28,824 nucleotides of DNA from Chara braunii. Lineage: Eukaryota; Streptophyta; Charophyceae; Charales; Characeae. Position 1 is the first letter of the stretch. Each line of letters starts with the position of its first letter. Of the stretch, positions 28,739 through 28,824 are shown in pieces. The stretch spans positions 473,483 to 502,306 of the forward strand of contig BFEA01000217.1 of assembly GCA_003427395.1 (NCBI GenBank). The letters are read 5' to 3'. The notes below the pieces were generated by a model. The model was not told where the DNA came from, made no database searches, and worked only from the letters and a program-made list of their open reading frames with translations. The translations under genes and the position numbers were made by a program.

Positions 28739-28824
28739 CAGGGTTGTCGAACCCCGGCCCCGGGACCCCGCCGGGGTTCCGGGGTTCCGGGGGTCGGCAC
28801 CCGGGACCCCTGCCCCCTGTAGGG
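28739..28824. mobile_element. GC-rich insertion with hAT-like end, cut by the window
   Basis: Homology to Element A Gag stops abruptly at 28738. The new sequence begins CAGGGTTGTCGAACCCCGG, resembling hAT termini of the CAGGGGTG type, and continues as alternating CCGGGG and CCCCGG strings. The eight bases before it (CCAATAAG) would be the target duplication, but the other end is outside the window. Confidence 0.4.

Overview
The window is repeat-dense nuclear DNA of a eukaryote, most likely of the plant lineage. It holds decayed Ty3/gypsy LTR retrotransposons, long (GT)n/(GA)n tracts, A/T runs and small inverted-repeat elements. The Gag and Pol style resembles what I remember of charophyte (Chara-type) retroelements; that is recognition, not a database result. 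I see no rRNA, tRNA, CRISPR or prokaryotic operon and no convincing intact host gene. One short Cys/His-rich reading frame at 694-1119 looks RING-like.

Layout. 1-34 is a scrap of gypsy reverse transcriptase running into (GA)n. 113-3582 is mostly unassigned, with microsatellites and an AT-rich block. About 3583-6700 is Element P, a plus-strand gypsy remnant (leader, Gag, protease, first half of RT) with nonsense codons, frameshifts and damaged motifs. 7516-8218 holds two adjacent small inverted-repeat elements with TTAA-type flanks. 9108-18459 is Element A, a complete but dead minus-strand Ty3/gypsy element with chromodomain: 3' LTR 9108-10281, Pol and Gag 10325-15532, leader, tRNA-iMet-like primer site 16881-16894, 5' LTR 16898-18459, and the 5-bp target duplication AAGAA on both sides. 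Its 5' LTR carries an 804-bp hAT-type element with its own 8-bp target duplication, plus a 122-nt replacement segment. 18465-24249 lies between elements: five copies of a short repeat containing a co-varying hairpin, two more TTAA inverted-repeat elements that abut to make a perfect 26-bp palindrome, and homopolymer runs. 24250 to the window end is Element C, a second member of the Element A family, with an internal deletion of about 1.37 kb (protease and most of RT). It is cut at 28739 by a GC-rich sequence with an hAT-like end.

Relationships. Elements A and C share LTRs with a 30/31-bp tandem array (about 7 and 5 units) and share several nonsense codons around the Gag/protease junction, so part of the damage probably predates both insertions. 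Insertion order in Element A is gypsy first, then hAT into its 5' LTR. The window's products would have been retroelement Gag, protease, RT, RNase H, integrase and chromodomain, but no copy here can encode them intact.
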